Positions 24,606 to 33,755 of a stretch of 64,000 nucleotides of DNA are shown piece after piece. A program made the translations under genes and the position numbers. Position 1 is the first letter of the stretch. Each line of letters starts with the position of its first letter. The notes under the pieces are model-generated. The model did not search any database, was not told the DNA's origin, and was given only the letters and a program-made list of their open reading frames with translations. The stretch comes from Alphaproteobacteria bacterium (lineage in GTDB: Bacteria > Pseudomonadota > Alphaproteobacteria > UBA7985 > JAUIBT01), in assembly GCA_030428255.1 (NCBI GenBank), contig JAUIBT010000009.1:1-64000 (forward strand). The letters are read 5' to 3'.

Positions 24606-27440
24606 TCAAAAAAAGCCCCGAATTTCTGCCAGCGCCTCTTGCAGGCCCAGCCGCTCGATCTCCAGTCCTTCGGGAAAGGCCGAGGTGAGCCGGGTCGGCA
24701 GGGCCGCATCCAGCATGACAAACACGCCCCGGTCGTCATGACGGCGGATCAGGCGACCGAAGGCCTGACGCAGCTTAAAGCGCACCAATTGTTCATCATA
24801 GAGCCGCCCGCCAAAGGCCGCGCGCCGCGCCTTATGAATGATGGTTGGGCGCGGCCAGGGCACCCGGTCCATGATCACCATGCGCAGCGCCAAGCCGGGC
24901 ACGTCGATACCGTCGCGCAGCGCGTCGGTACCGATTAGGCAGGCGTGGGTGTCGCTACGGAACATCTCGATCAGCGAGCCAGGGTCGCTAGCGTCGATGT
25001 GTTGCGCCAGCAGGGTCAGTCCCTCTTGCTCCAGGTCTTCGGCGATCAGCCCATGAACCTGACGCATGCGCGCGATCGAGGTGAACAGCCCCAAGGCGCC
25101 GCCACTGCTGGCCTGCATCAGCCCGCGCATTGCGCCTGCCACCTGGGCGCTGTCCTGCTTGTTCACGTCGGTGATCACGATGATCCGGGCTGCCTCGCCA
25201 TAGTTGAAGGGCGAGGGATGGCGGGTCAACAAGGCCGGCTGGGGCAGGAAGGCCGCGCCGGTACGTCGTTCGGCCAGCCGCCAGTCCGCTTCGGGGTCGC
25301 CACTTGTATCGCCTAAGGTGGCCGATGTAATCAGCAGGCCGTGGCTTTGAAAGCGCAGCGTATGCATCAGCGGCCGCGTCGGGTCGATGAAGTGGCGATA
25401 AGCACCCAGATCGCGGTCTTGGCCGTCGATGCGCACCACCTCCAGCCAGTCAACTTGGCCCTCGGGGGCCTCGTCAGACAGAAGATCGCCCATCATGGCG
25501 CGCCAAGAGCGCAAGGGCTCGATGGCACGCAGGGTGAGGCTGCGGATCAGGCCTTCCAAGCGGCGGCGCTGGTCGCTGTCGAATTGCTCGGGTTGGTTGG
25601 CCAACAAGTCCGCCAGCAGGCGCTCCAGCGTCACCAAGGGCTTTTCCAGCTTGCCCAGGGCCTCTTGCAAAGCCGTAGCGGTCTCGGCCAGTTCGGGCAG
25701 CACCGGGCGCAAATCGCACTCCAGCGTATAGGGGTCTTGCGGGTTGGCGGTGCGGGCGTAGACCTGCCGCCCCACAGCCAGCAAAAAGGCCTCCACCGCG
25801 CCCTGAGGCTCCTGCGCGGCCAAGCGCTTGGCCCAAAAGGGCGCGGGCAGGCAGGTGGCGGCAAAGATGGCCTGCTGCGTGGCGCGGTCGATCTCGTCGC
25901 TCTCCAGCAACAAGTCGTCCAGCCGCGATTGCAGGCCCCGGCGGCGGCCTGGTCGCGCGCGCCCGTCCTCGCGCCCCAACAGCCAGCGGCGCATCTCTTG
26001 CGTTTCCCGCCCGGTCAGATGGGCGCAAAACACCGAGTCAGCGGCGTCGAACAGGTGGTGGCCCTCGTCGAATACATAACGGGTCGGCAAGCCCGCCTCG
26101 CTGGACTGGGCCTGACCATTGCGCCAATTGACGGCCTGCGTCGCCGCCTGGTGCAGCACCAGCGCGTGGTTGGCGATCACCAGTTTGGCCTGCCGCGCCT
26201 TGCGGATCGAGCGCTCCACATAGCAGCGCCGATAGTGATTGCAGGCCGAAAACAGGCACTCGCCGCGGTGGTCCGCCAGCTCAGCCAAAGTGGCGCTTGA
26301 GAACAGTTCGCCCATCCAGACCGGCAGGTCGCCACCCACCAACTCGCCCGAGCGGCTGGCCTGCATCCAGCGCGCCATCAGCGCCAGGAACACCAGGTCG
26401 CGTTGGCGTAGGGCGAGCGACTGGCTGGCCTCCTCGTAGTTCATCAGGCAAAGGTAGTTCTCGCGGCCTTTGCGCACCACAACTTGCCGCTGTTTTTGCG
26501 CTGGCTCGGGGTAAAGCCGATCCAGCTCCTGATCCAACTGGCCTTGTAGCACACGCGTGAAGGTGGACAGCCAAACGCTGCCCTTGTTCTTGTCAGCCCA
26601 TACACTGGCGGGCGCGAGGTAGCCCAGCGTTTTGCCGGTGCCTGTGCCGGCCTCAGCCAACACGGTTTGCGGCTCACCAAAGGCTTGTGCGGGGGCAAAA
26701 GCCTCGGCCACCGCTTGGGCGTAGGCAGCCTGCTGGGGGCGGATCTCGGCCTGGCTGCCCGCCTTGATCATGTCGGCCAGGCGGGTGCGCACTTCGTCGG
26801 GCTTCAGCGGCAAGCTGCCGGGCGGGTCTTGCGGGCCGCCGTCCTCCCATTCAGGCATGTCGCGCCAGATCGCTAGGTTGCGTTGCACCGAGCCTTGGCC
26901 GCCCAGCCCTTTATCACGCAAAATGGCGTTGACCATGGGCGACCAAGCCCAGTCGGCATCGCTCATGACCTGAGCCAGGCCAAGGATCGCGCTCTGTTTC
27001 AAAGGCAAGCTGGCGTCCAGCTCGCGCAGCAAGAGGTTGGCGGCGTCGAATAGGACCTGGGCTTGCTCGGGCAAGTTGTCCGGCACCGGCAAATCCAGCG
27101 CTTGTGCCAGGCCTTGCGGCGAGGGCGCGCAGCCTTGAGCTGGGCGCACAAAGGCAAACAGCTCCAACACATCCAGACCTTTGAGCGCCGACAGCCCCAG
27201 GCGACGCTTTGACAATCCCGCATGGCAGAAGAGTAAAGCTCTGGCTTGTCCTAGCTGCGAGACTTCACTAGGCTCGACTTTTCGCAGCGCCGTGTGATCG
27301 CTGTCTTTGTCCCCTCCAGCCAGTTGGCCGCGCGGACTCTGTCCTGCGTTTCGGGCCTCATAGACCCAGGCATAGCCGCTCTTTGCCAAGACGACGGCGG
27401 TGCCTGGCGACAGCTGTTTGGGGTCAAAGTCTGCGGTCAT
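24606..27440 (-). CDS. DinG/XPD-type ATP-dependent DNA helicase with long N-terminal extension
   Basis: This is a 944-aa superfamily 2 helicase. The P-loop AEAGTGTGKT is near residues 262-271. Four cysteines (YLCLMN, then GECLFSAC and RRCYVE) form the [4Fe-4S] site of the XPD/DinG family, and the Walker B box is DEGHH. C-terminal motifs include LLITSATLG, CLIGTDALRDGIDVPG and LRQAFGRLIRRHDD. The first 240 residues before the helicase core are unusual for DinG and I recognise no named domain there. It is likely to unwind R-loops or forked DNA during repair. The ATG at 27440 was chosen. Confidence 0.9.
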   Translation of the reverse strand: MTADFDPKQLSPGTAVVLAKSGYAWVYEARNAGQSPRGQLAGGDKDSDHTALRKVEPSEVSQLGQARALLFCHAGLSKRRLGLSALKGLDVLELFAFVRPAQGCAPSPQGLAQALDLPVPDNLPEQAQVLFDAANLLLRELDASLPLKQSAILGLAQVMSDADWAWSPMVNAILRDKGLGGQGSVQRNLAIWRDMPEWEDGGPQDPPGSLPLKPDEVRTRLADMIKAGSQAEIRPQQAAYAQAVAEAFAPAQAFGEPQTVLAEAGTGTGKTLGYLAPASVWADKNKGSVWLSTFTRVLQGQLDQELDRLYPEPAQKQRQVVVRKGRENYLCLMNYEEASQSLALRQRDLVFLALMARWMQASRSGELVGGDLPVWMGELFSSATLAELADHRGECLFSACNHYRRCYVERSIRKARQAKLVIANHALVLHQAATQAVNWRNGQAQSSEAGLPTRYVFDEGHHLFDAADSVFCAHLTGRETQEMRRWLLGREDGRARPGRRRGLQSRLDDLLLESDEIDRATQQAIFAATCLPAPFWAKRLAAQEPQGAVEAFLLAVGRQVYARTANPQDPYTLECDLRPVLPELAETATALQEALGKLEKPLVTLERLLADLLANQPEQFDSDQRRRLEGLIRSLTLRAIEPLRSWRAMMGDLLSDEAPEGQVDWLEVVRIDGQDRDLGAYRHFIDPTRPLMHTLRFQSHGLLITSATLGDTSGDPEADWRLAERRTGAAFLPQPALLTRHPSPFNYGEAARIIVITDVNKQDSAQVAGAMRGLMQASSGGALGLFTSIARMRQVHGLIAEDLEQEGLTLLAQHIDASDPGSLIEMFRSDTHACLIGTDALRDGIDVPGLALRMVIMDRVPWPRPTIIHKARRAAFGGRLYDEQLVRFKLRQAFGRLIRRHDDRGVFVMLDAALPTRLTSAFPEGLEIERLGLQEALAEIRGFF

Positions 27441-27548
27441 AAGGTCCGAGGATTCGAGAAAATGGGCCGCCAAACCAAGGATCGGCCCGCATTGAGATCA
27501 TGAAGCTGCGCGGCAAGGCGCAGCGCCGACCAGAGAAAGTTGAGCGCC

Positions 27549-28553
27549 ATGTCCGACCAAGCGAATGAAACCCATGTTCGGCGCTTGTTCAAGCCCATCA
27601 CGCGCTTGGCAACCCTCATGAGCCCCACAATGCAAGCTGTAACTTTGGTGGTGCTGTCGGCTTTTTTCTTTTCGGTCATGAATGTCATGATCCGGATTGT
27701 CACCCAAGACAACATCCCAGTGTTTGAGGTTGTGGCCTTCCGCAACCTGTTCGGCTTGTTGGTGCTGTTTCCCTGGTGGTGGCGCGTGGGCAATTTCGCC
27801 TTTCAGACGCCTGCGCCGCGCTTTTATATCTGGCGGTCTTCGGTGGGGATGGTGGGCATGGTTTTGATGTTCTGGTCGGTCAAGCTGCTGCATCCCGCCG
27901 AAGCCGTGGCGCTGAATTTTACCCTGCCCTTGTTCGCGGTCATCGGCGCGTATTTCTTCTTGGGCGAGCGCGTTGGCCCTCGGCGCTGGGGCGCAACCGC
28001 TGTTGGTTTCTTGGGGGTATTGATCATGCTGCAACCGGGCGCGGGCACCTTCCAACCCGCAGCCGTTGTCCCGATTTTGGCCGCCGCCGCCATGGCCGCG
28101 GCCATCCTGAGCGTCAAGCACCTGACCCGCCTGGGCGAAGACCCGGTGCGGGCGGTCTTTATCAATGGCTTGATCTCGACGCCGCTGACCTTTGGTCTGG
28201 CCGCGCTGGTTTGGGTCATGCCGAGCTGGGATCAATTGGCGCTGTTGATGGTCATCGGCATCATGGGCACGCTGGCCCACATCACTTTTACCATGGCCTT
28301 CAAGCTGGCCGACGCCTCATACCTCATTGGCTTCGATTATCTGCGGCTGCCCTTTGTGGCGCTGATGGCCTACGCAGTGCTGGGTGAGGTGCCCACGGTC
28401 TGGATTTGGCCAGGCGCGGGCCTGATCGCCCTGTCGTCGATCTACATCGCCCAGCGCGAGCGCAAAGCGGTGCGCGAGGCTATCGCCAAAGCTGCGCCAG
28501 CTCTGCCCGCAACGCCGGTAGCAAAGTCGCATGAAACCAAGGATGCTTTTTGA
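27549..28553 (+). CDS. EamA/DMT-superfamily transporter
   Basis: This 334-aa inner-membrane protein has about ten hydrophobic helices in two EamA repeats, for example ALNFTLPLFAVIGAYFFLGE in the first and IGFDYLRLPFVALMAYAVLG in the second. The proline-containing ALNFTLP and the (L/F)GE ends of helices are typical of metabolite exporters. The substrate is unknown. An in-frame TTG lies three codons before the chosen ATG. Its last 74 bp overlap the convergent gene on the other strand. Confidence 0.88.
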   Translation: MSDQANETHVRRLFKPITRLATLMSPTMQAVTLVVLSAFFFSVMNVMIRIVTQDNIPVFEVVAFRNLFGLLVLFPWWWRVGNFAFQTPAPRFYIWRSSVGMVGMVLMFWSVKLLHPAEAVALNFTLPLFAVIGAYFFLGERVGPRRWGATAVGFLGVLIMLQPGAGTFQPAAVVPILAAAAMAAAILSVKHLTRLGEDPVRAVFINGLISTPLTFGLAALVWVMPSWDQLALLMVIGIMGTLAHITFTMAFKLADASYLIGFDYLRLPFVALMAYAVLGEVPTVWIWPGAGLIALSSIYIAQRERKAVREAIAKAAPALPATPVAKSHETKDAF

Positions 28554-29064
28554 GCCAGGCCGTGGTGCGCCAAGAAGGATGCGGCAGTGGCCACACGCGC
28601 GGCGCGGTGTCCTGCCAGGCTTCCACGCGCTGGGTTAGGCTCCAGCGGCGGCGCTCTGGCAAATAGGCTTGCTGGGCATAGAGCCCCACCAGCAGCGTGA
28701 CTTGAATGTTTGGCATCAGGTCCAGCAAGGCGCGGTGCCACAGCGGCGCGCACTCGGGGCGCGGGGGCGCATCACCGCCGCCAGCCAGCCGCCCGGGATA
28801 GCAAAACCCCATCGGCATGATGGCCACCTTGGCTTCGTCGTAGAAATCGTCGGGTGAGAGCTGCAACCAATCGCGCAACCGCTGGCCGCTGGCATCGTTC
28901 CAGGGAATCGAGGTCTCGTGCACCTTGGTGCCGGGGGCTTGGCCGATGATCAGTAAGCGGGCGCTCGCGCTGGCCCGCACCACCGGATTGGGCCCCAGGG
29001 GCAGGTGGTGCTTGCAGTGCTGGCAGGCACGCAGCGCGTCCAGCAAGAGGTCGAGGTCGCTCAC
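28480..29064 (-). CDS. Uracil-DNA glycosylase superfamily protein
   Basis: This 194-aa protein has motif 1 LIIGQAPGTKVHETSIPW followed by DASGQRLRDWL, and motif 2 PLPHPSWRT. Both are arranged as in uracil-DNA glycosylase families 4/5 and their relatives. CQHCKHH occurs at residues 14-20, but the further cysteines of an iron-sulfur UDG are not evident. Activity on uracil is plausible but not certain. The 3' end overlaps the end of the EamA gene by 74 bp in convergent orientation. Confidence 0.8.
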   Translation of the reverse strand: MSDLDLLLDALRACQHCKHHLPLGPNPVVRASASARLLIIGQAPGTKVHETSIPWNDASGQRLRDWLQLSPDDFYDEAKVAIMPMGFCYPGRLAGGGDAPPRPECAPLWHRALLDLMPNIQVTLLVGLYAQQAYLPERRRWSLTQRVEAWQDTAPRVWPLPHPSWRTTAWLKKHPWFHATLLPALRAELAQLWR

Positions 29065-29126
29065 AGGCTTAGCCTCGGGTTTGAAAGGCAGGATCGCACC
29101 TGTTGAAGGCGCAGGCCCCTTTGGGA

Positions 29127-30146
29127 TTAGGCCGCTGCGCCCAAATTGCGGCCCATGTCCAAGAATTTCTGGCGCCGTTGCAGCTTCAGCGCCGCGCTCT
29201 CGACGCTCATTTGGCGCTGCAAAGCTTCATAGAGCGAATCGCTCAGCGCCTGAATGACCGCCGCCGTGTCGCGGTGCGCGCCGCCGAGCGGCTCGGGCAC
29301 GATTTGGTCGATGACCTTTAAGCCCTTCAGGTCTTGCGCGGTTAATTTGAGCGCGTTGGCCGCGTCGGCCGCGTGGCTGCCATCGCGCCATAGGATCGAC
29401 GCACAGCCTTCGGGCGAAATTACCGAATAAATTGCGTGCTCCAGCATCAGCACTTCGTTGGCCGCTGCGATGGCAATCGCACCGCCCGAGCCGCCTTCGC
29501 CAATGACGGTGGCGATGATCGGCACCGACACATCCAGGCACTTTTCGATCGACCGCGCGATGGCTTCAGCCTGGCCGCGCTCTTCTGCACCCACGCCCGG
29601 ATACGCGCCCGAGGTATCGACAAAGGTCAAAATCGGCAGCTTAAAACGGTCGGCCAAAGCCATGAGGCGGATGGCTTTACGGTAGCCTTCCGGGCGTGCC
29701 ATGCCAAAGTTGTGCTTCACCCGCGTGGCCATGTCGTGACCCTTTTCCTGGCCAATGACCATGACCCGCTCACCACGAAAGCGCGCCAGCCCGCCAATAA
29801 TGGCCTGGTCGTCGTGAAAGGCGCGGTCGCCCGACAGGGGTTGAAAGTCTTCGCACAGCGCCGCAACATAGGCCAAGAAGTGCGGCCGGTCCGGATGGCG
29901 CGCTACCTGAGCCTTTTGCCAAGGGCTGAGGCTGGCGTAGAGGGTCTTAAGCTGCTTAGAGACCTTGTCTTCGAGGCGCGCAATCTCCTCACCCATGTCA
30001 CCGGGCAGGCTCTCGTCGCTTGCGCCTGCATCATCAGAGCTGGCATCAGTGTCTTGACCTTGCTTGCTCGCCAGACGCTTGAGCTCTTGGATCTTGCGCT
30101 CCAGATCGGTGACAGACTTTTCAAAATCAAGAATGGCTAGGGACAT
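29127..30146 (-). CDS. accA: Acetyl-CoA carboxylase carboxyltransferase subunit alpha
   Basis: AccA forms the carboxyltransferase with AccD for malonyl-CoA synthesis. The 339-aa protein starts MSLAILDFEKSVTDLERKI. It has an inserted acidic segment around residues 30-55 (DTDASSDDAGASDES), longer than usual. GQEKGHDMATRVKHNFGMAR and FVDTSGAYPGVGAEERGQAE then mark the crotonase-fold core. Twenty-six further upstream codons are open but not family-like. accD is not in the window. Confidence 0.95.
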   Translation of the reverse strand: MSLAILDFEKSVTDLERKIQELKRLASKQGQDTDASSDDAGASDESLPGDMGEEIARLEDKVSKQLKTLYASLSPWQKAQVARHPDRPHFLAYVAALCEDFQPLSGDRAFHDDQAIIGGLARFRGERVMVIGQEKGHDMATRVKHNFGMARPEGYRKAIRLMALADRFKLPILTFVDTSGAYPGVGAEERGQAEAIARSIEKCLDVSVPIIATVIGEGGSGGAIAIAAANEVLMLEHAIYSVISPEGCASILWRDGSHAADAANALKLTAQDLKGLKVIDQIVPEPLGGAHRDTAAVIQALSDSLYEALQRQMSVESAALKLQRRQKFLDMGRNLGAAA

Positions 30147-30343
30147 AAGGACCGCTTTTCTCGCGCTGGTTTCTTGTTGGCCAAGGGTGCCAGAGCGGCT
30201 GATGGGCCGCCCTGCTCCGCCCACCCAGAACGGGCGCGCCAGAGCTATGGCTCGTAGCGCTCATATGTAAAGCACTGGGGAAATTGCGCAACCCGCTTGC
30301 AGAGGCCAAATTGTGTCAGGCGGTTACAACCGGCTTGGGATCA

Positions 30344-30373
30344 GGCTTGCACGGGCTTGCACCGGCTTGCACC
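30344..30373. repeat. 10-bp tandem repeat (GGCTTGCAC plus G or C, 3 copies)
   Basis: Three consecutive units of GGCTTGCAC(G/C) lie in the gap between xerD and accA, just downstream of the xerD stop on that gene's strand. No terminator with a T-run is visible here. Confidence 0.75.
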
Positions 30374-30380
30374 GGTGAGC

Positions 30381-31319
30381 TTAGGCTTGGGCTGAAGCGC
30401 TGAGGGGGTGGCAGTCGGTCACAAGCGCCTTGAGCCGCTGGTTCGAGACGTGGGTGTAGATCTCGGTCGTTGAGACATCGGCGTGCCCCAACAAGCTCTG
30501 CACCACCCGCAGATCCGCACCACCGTGCATCAGGTGGGTCGCAAAGGCGTGGCGCAAAACGTGAGGCGAGACCGCCTCAGGCGGCAGCCCGGCGCGTACA
30601 GCTAAATCCTTCAAAAGCTGGCCAAAGCGTTGACGGGTCAGGTGCCCTTGTGCGCCGCTGGACGGGAAGACAAAGGCTTGGGCCGCAAGGCTGCGGGGCA
30701 AAAACCGCGCGCGCTGCGGCAGATAGGCCAGCAAGGCCGCCCGCGCGGCGCGGCCCATAGGCACCAGGCGCTGCTTGTTGCCCTTGCCGCGCACCACCAA
30801 CGCCTCGGCTTGCTCCAAGGGACCAGCGGCTTGCAGCGCGGACAGCGGCAGGCCAACCAGCTCTGACACACGCAAGCCCGAGGCATAGAGCAGTTCCAAC
30901 AGGGCTTTCAGGCGCAAAGCCTCGGCTTGGGGTAAGGAGTCCGGCGCGGCCTCCGCCAGCGCCTGATCGGCAGCGGCCAGCAGGGCATCAACTTGCTCGG
31001 GGCTGAGGATTTTGGGCAAAGGGCGCGGAGCGGCTGCCACTTTCAGCGCTTCGGCGGGATTGTCGCTGCGCAGACCTTCGTCGCGCAAAAAGGCGTAGAA
31101 TTGCTTGATGGCCGACCGCTTGCGGGCAATCGAGCTGCGGGCCAAGCCTTGATCGGCCAAGCCGCGCAGGTGATCGCGCAGGGCAAGAGTGCTTGCTTGG
31201 ACCAGCGGGGCGGGCAAGGCCTCTTCTAACTGCTCCAGGTCGCGGCGATAAGCATCAAGCGTATTGGCCGCTGCGTTGCGCTCGACCAGCAGGCTTTCGA
31301 AAAACAGCTCTAAAGACAT
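30381..31319 (-). CDS. xerD: Site-specific tyrosine recombinase XerD
   Basis: XerD acts with XerC at dif to resolve chromosome dimers. The 312-aa protein has an N-terminal SAM-like DNA-binding domain (FFESLLVERNAAANTLDAYR). The catalytic set is Arg in YASGLRVSEL, Lys in VRGKGNKQRLVP, HVLRHAFATHLMHGG with His and Arg, LGHADVSTTEIYTHV with His and the nucleophilic Tyr. It faces aroK across a small membrane-protein gene. XerD rather than XerC is suggested by this context. Confidence 0.93.
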   Translation of the reverse strand: MSLELFFESLLVERNAAANTLDAYRRDLEQLEEALPAPLVQASTLALRDHLRGLADQGLARSSIARKRSAIKQFYAFLRDEGLRSDNPAEALKVAAAPRPLPKILSPEQVDALLAAADQALAEAAPDSLPQAEALRLKALLELLYASGLRVSELVGLPLSALQAAGPLEQAEALVVRGKGNKQRLVPMGRAARAALLAYLPQRARFLPRSLAAQAFVFPSSGAQGHLTRQRFGQLLKDLAVRAGLPPEAVSPHVLRHAFATHLMHGGADLRVVQSLLGHADVSTTEIYTHVSNQRLKALVTDCHPLSASAQA

Positions 31320-31435
31320 GCGTCTGCTTTAGCGCGCGACTTGGCTGGATTCTGGGCTTGATTGTGCTGGCTTTGTGAGGCCTGACACGCGCGTGAGCAG
31401 CGGTGCCAGCTCCGTCGCAAGATAGTCGCAAGATA

Positions 31436-31624
31436 TCAGGGCAGCTCGACCTGCGGGGCCGGCATGTCCACGCCCTCAAAGATCAGCGGCGGCAATGCGC
31501 GCTCAACCCGATAGGCTGGGCGCGGAATTTCCCAGGTCAAAAACATCAAGGTTGCGAAAAAAAGGATCAGCGAAAACACGACCAACGGCGCAACCCAAGC
31601 ATGGTGCTGGCGAGGACGGCGCAT
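31436..31624 (-). CDS. Small single-helix membrane protein, unknown function
   Basis: This 62-aa frame starts MRRPRQHHAWVAP. It has one strong hydrophobic helix (LVVFSLILFFATLMFL, about residues 14-29) and a Pro-rich, probably periplasmic tail ending in MPAPQVELP. Basic residues before the helix predict an N-in orientation. It lies between xerD and divergent aroK. No clear ribosome-binding site is visible, so the gene is likely but not certain. Confidence 0.55.
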   Translation of the reverse strand: MRRPRQHHAWVAPLVVFSLILFFATLMFLTWEIPRPAYRVERALPPLIFEGVDMPAPQVELP

Positions 31625-31932
31625 AAACGAAAAATCCCTATTCCTAGTCAGTCTGCGGTAAGTGTGGGGCGCAAACAGGCGGCTGCCCGGGTCTTGGCCA
31701 AAGCCCCCGACCGCAGTAAGGCTTTACACCTGCATGCCTATGCCGATATGTCAGGCACAAAGCAAGCCCAAAGCCAATCCCTTGCAGCTTGCAAGGGCAA
31801 AGCGCTCGGTTACTGTCCCTGCCTGGTCCGGACTGCCTCTTGCATCCGAAACGGCGCGACCGCAACCCAGCCCAGCCCAGCCCAACCTAGCCTAGCTTGG
31901 CACCAGGGTTACGTCAGGAATAAGGACAGGCT
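31625..31932. other. Divergent intergenic region before aroK
   Basis: This 308-bp stretch has no convincing gene. It contains a short run of CAGCC-like pentamers (31866-31890). It should contain the promoter of the aroK-aroB operon; no strong consensus is evident. AAGGAC just before the aroK ATG is its ribosome-binding site. Confidence 0.6.
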
Positions 31933-32586
31933 ATGACGCCGGAGCTCAAAAAACGAGCAAAACTCTTCAAGTCCAAACACCTGCCACTGACCAAGAGTTT
32001 GGTTCTGGTCGGGCACATGGGCTGCGGCAAGAGTACGGTTGGCCGTCGCTTGGCACAGGTCTTGGGCATGCCCTTTGTTGATGCGGATCAAGCCATCGAG
32101 GAGTCCGCAGGCCAAACCATCGCTGACATGTTTGCTATCCACGGCGAATCCTATTTCCGCGACGGTGAGCGCCGGGTCATCAAGCGCTTGTTGGAAGATG
32201 GGCCGCTTGTGTTGGCCACCGGCGGCGGGGCGATGATGAATGAAGAAACCCAGCGCAACATCAAGAAGGCCGCCTACTCCATCTGGCTGAAACCGACCTT
32301 GGACCAGCTTTTGGCGCGCACCACGGGTCGCAGCCATCGCCCTTTGCTCAACACCGGCGATCCCAAAGCGGTGTTCCGCCGCCTGTTCCGCGAGCGCGAC
32401 CCGGTCTATAAAACCGCGGATATCGTGGTACGCTCTGGCAAAGACGGCCCAGATGTGGCCGCCGCCATTGCGCTCAAACGCTTGTCGGCTTTTTTGGAGG
32501 CGCAAACGCAAGACGCCTCCCGTCAAGCAGACCCCGGAACGCCCGCAGACATGACTCCAGAGCCCGAGAAGGAAGCCCGCTCGTGA
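31933..32586 (+). CDS. aroK: Shikimate kinase AroK
   Basis: AroK phosphorylates shikimate at O3. The 217-aa protein has P-loop VGHMGCGKSTVG near residue 26, the shikimate-binding DADQAIEESAGQTIADMF and YFRDGERRVIKRL, the loop TGGGAMMNEE and the lid arginines in GRSHRPLL. About 35 Glu/Pro/Ala-rich residues follow the domain. The stop overlaps the GTG start of aroB by 4 bp. Confidence 0.95.
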   Translation: MTPELKKRAKLFKSKHLPLTKSLVLVGHMGCGKSTVGRRLAQVLGMPFVDADQAIEESAGQTIADMFAIHGESYFRDGERRVIKRLLEDGPLVLATGGGAMMNEETQRNIKKAAYSIWLKPTLDQLLARTTGRSHRPLLNTGDPKAVFRRLFRERDPVYKTADIVVRSGKDGPDVAAAIALKRLSAFLEAQTQDASRQADPGTPADMTPEPEKEARS

Positions 32587-33725
32587 CCCTGCAATCACAA
32601 AAGACCCTAAGCGTTGGCCTCGGCGCACGCGCCTATGATATCCACATCGGCCCTGGCCTGCTGGATGGCTTGGCCGACGCTCTTGCGCCTTTCTTGAAGC
32701 GCCAGCGGGTCTTGGTCATCAGTGATACCACGGTCTCAGGCCTCTATCGTGATCGCGTAGAGGCCCAATTGCTGGCCGCGGGGCTTGAGGTCGGCTGGGT
32801 CGCCGTGCCTGCGGGCGAGGCCAGCAAGTCCTATGCCCGCTTTGCTGAGGTCTGTGATGCTGCTCTGGCCTTTGGCATGGAGCGCAGCGATGTAATCGTC
32901 GCGTTTGGCGGCGGCGTGGTGGGTGACCTGGCGGGCTATGTTGCGGCCAGCTTGCTGCGCGGCCTGGATTTCGTGCAGGTGCCGACCAGTTTGCTGGCCC
33001 AGGTGGATTCCTCGGTCGGCGGCAAGACCGGCATCAACTCGCCGCACGGCAAAAACCTGATCGGCGCCTTTCACCAGCCCAAAGCGGTGTTGATCGACAT
33101 CGACTTGCTGACCAGCCTGAGCGACCGCGAATTGCGCGCCGGTTTTGCCGAGGTCATCAAGTACGGCCTGATCGACCAGCCCGATTTCTATGATTGGTTG
33201 GAGGCCAATTTCGCGCGTGTCTTGGCCCGCGATCCTGACGCGCTGAGCCACGCCATCTACCGCTCGTGCCTTGCCAAGGCCGAGACTGTGGCCGCCGACG
33301 AGACCGAAAAGGGCCGCCGCGCCTTGTTGAACCTGGGCCACACCTTTGCGCACGCGCTGGAGGCCGAGGCAGGCTATGACGGCCGTTTGCTGCACGGCGA
33401 GGCGGTGGCAATTGGCTTGGTGATGGCGCACGCCCTGTCGGCGCGCCTTGGCTTGATCGACCAGCAGACCGCCGCAAGGGTGCAAGGCTTTATCGCCAAA
33501 GCGGGTTTGCCCACCAGCCCGGCCTTTCCCAGCAATCAGGCCCCAAGTGTCGCGCGCATGCTGCTGCATATGCGCAAGGACAAGAAGGCCAGCGCTGGAC
33601 AGATGACCTTCATCTTAAGCCGCGCGCTGGGCGACTCCTTCCAGTCGCGCGATGTGCCGCTGGATCGCCTGCAAGACACGCTGCTGGCCGCCGGCTGCCC
33701 GGCTGATGCGCCCGCTCACTCCTAA
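32583..33725 (+). CDS. aroB: 3-dehydroquinate synthase AroB
   Basis: AroB cyclises DAHP to 3-dehydroquinate using NAD+ and a divalent metal. The 380-aa protein starts at GTG, coupled to aroK. Motifs are the NAD-binding VIVAFGGGVVGDLAGYVA, VPTSLLAQVDSSVGGKTGIN, and metal ligands in NLGHTFAHALE and LLHGEAVAIG. Length is normal. It is followed by the CorC-like gene after 30 bp. Confidence 0.96.
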   Translation: MTLQSQKTLSVGLGARAYDIHIGPGLLDGLADALAPFLKRQRVLVISDTTVSGLYRDRVEAQLLAAGLEVGWVAVPAGEASKSYARFAEVCDAALAFGMERSDVIVAFGGGVVGDLAGYVAASLLRGLDFVQVPTSLLAQVDSSVGGKTGINSPHGKNLIGAFHQPKAVLIDIDLLTSLSDRELRAGFAEVIKYGLIDQPDFYDWLEANFARVLARDPDALSHAIYRSCLAKAETVAADETEKGRRALLNLGHTFAHALEAEAGYDGRLLHGEAVAIGLVMAHALSARLGLIDQQTAARVQGFIAKAGLPTSPAFPSNQAPSVARMLLHMRKDKKASAGQMTFILSRALGDSFQSRDVPLDRLQDTLLAAGCPADAPAHS

Positions 33726-33755
33726 GTCTCTCACCCGCCCTGCGAGGTCCCCGCT

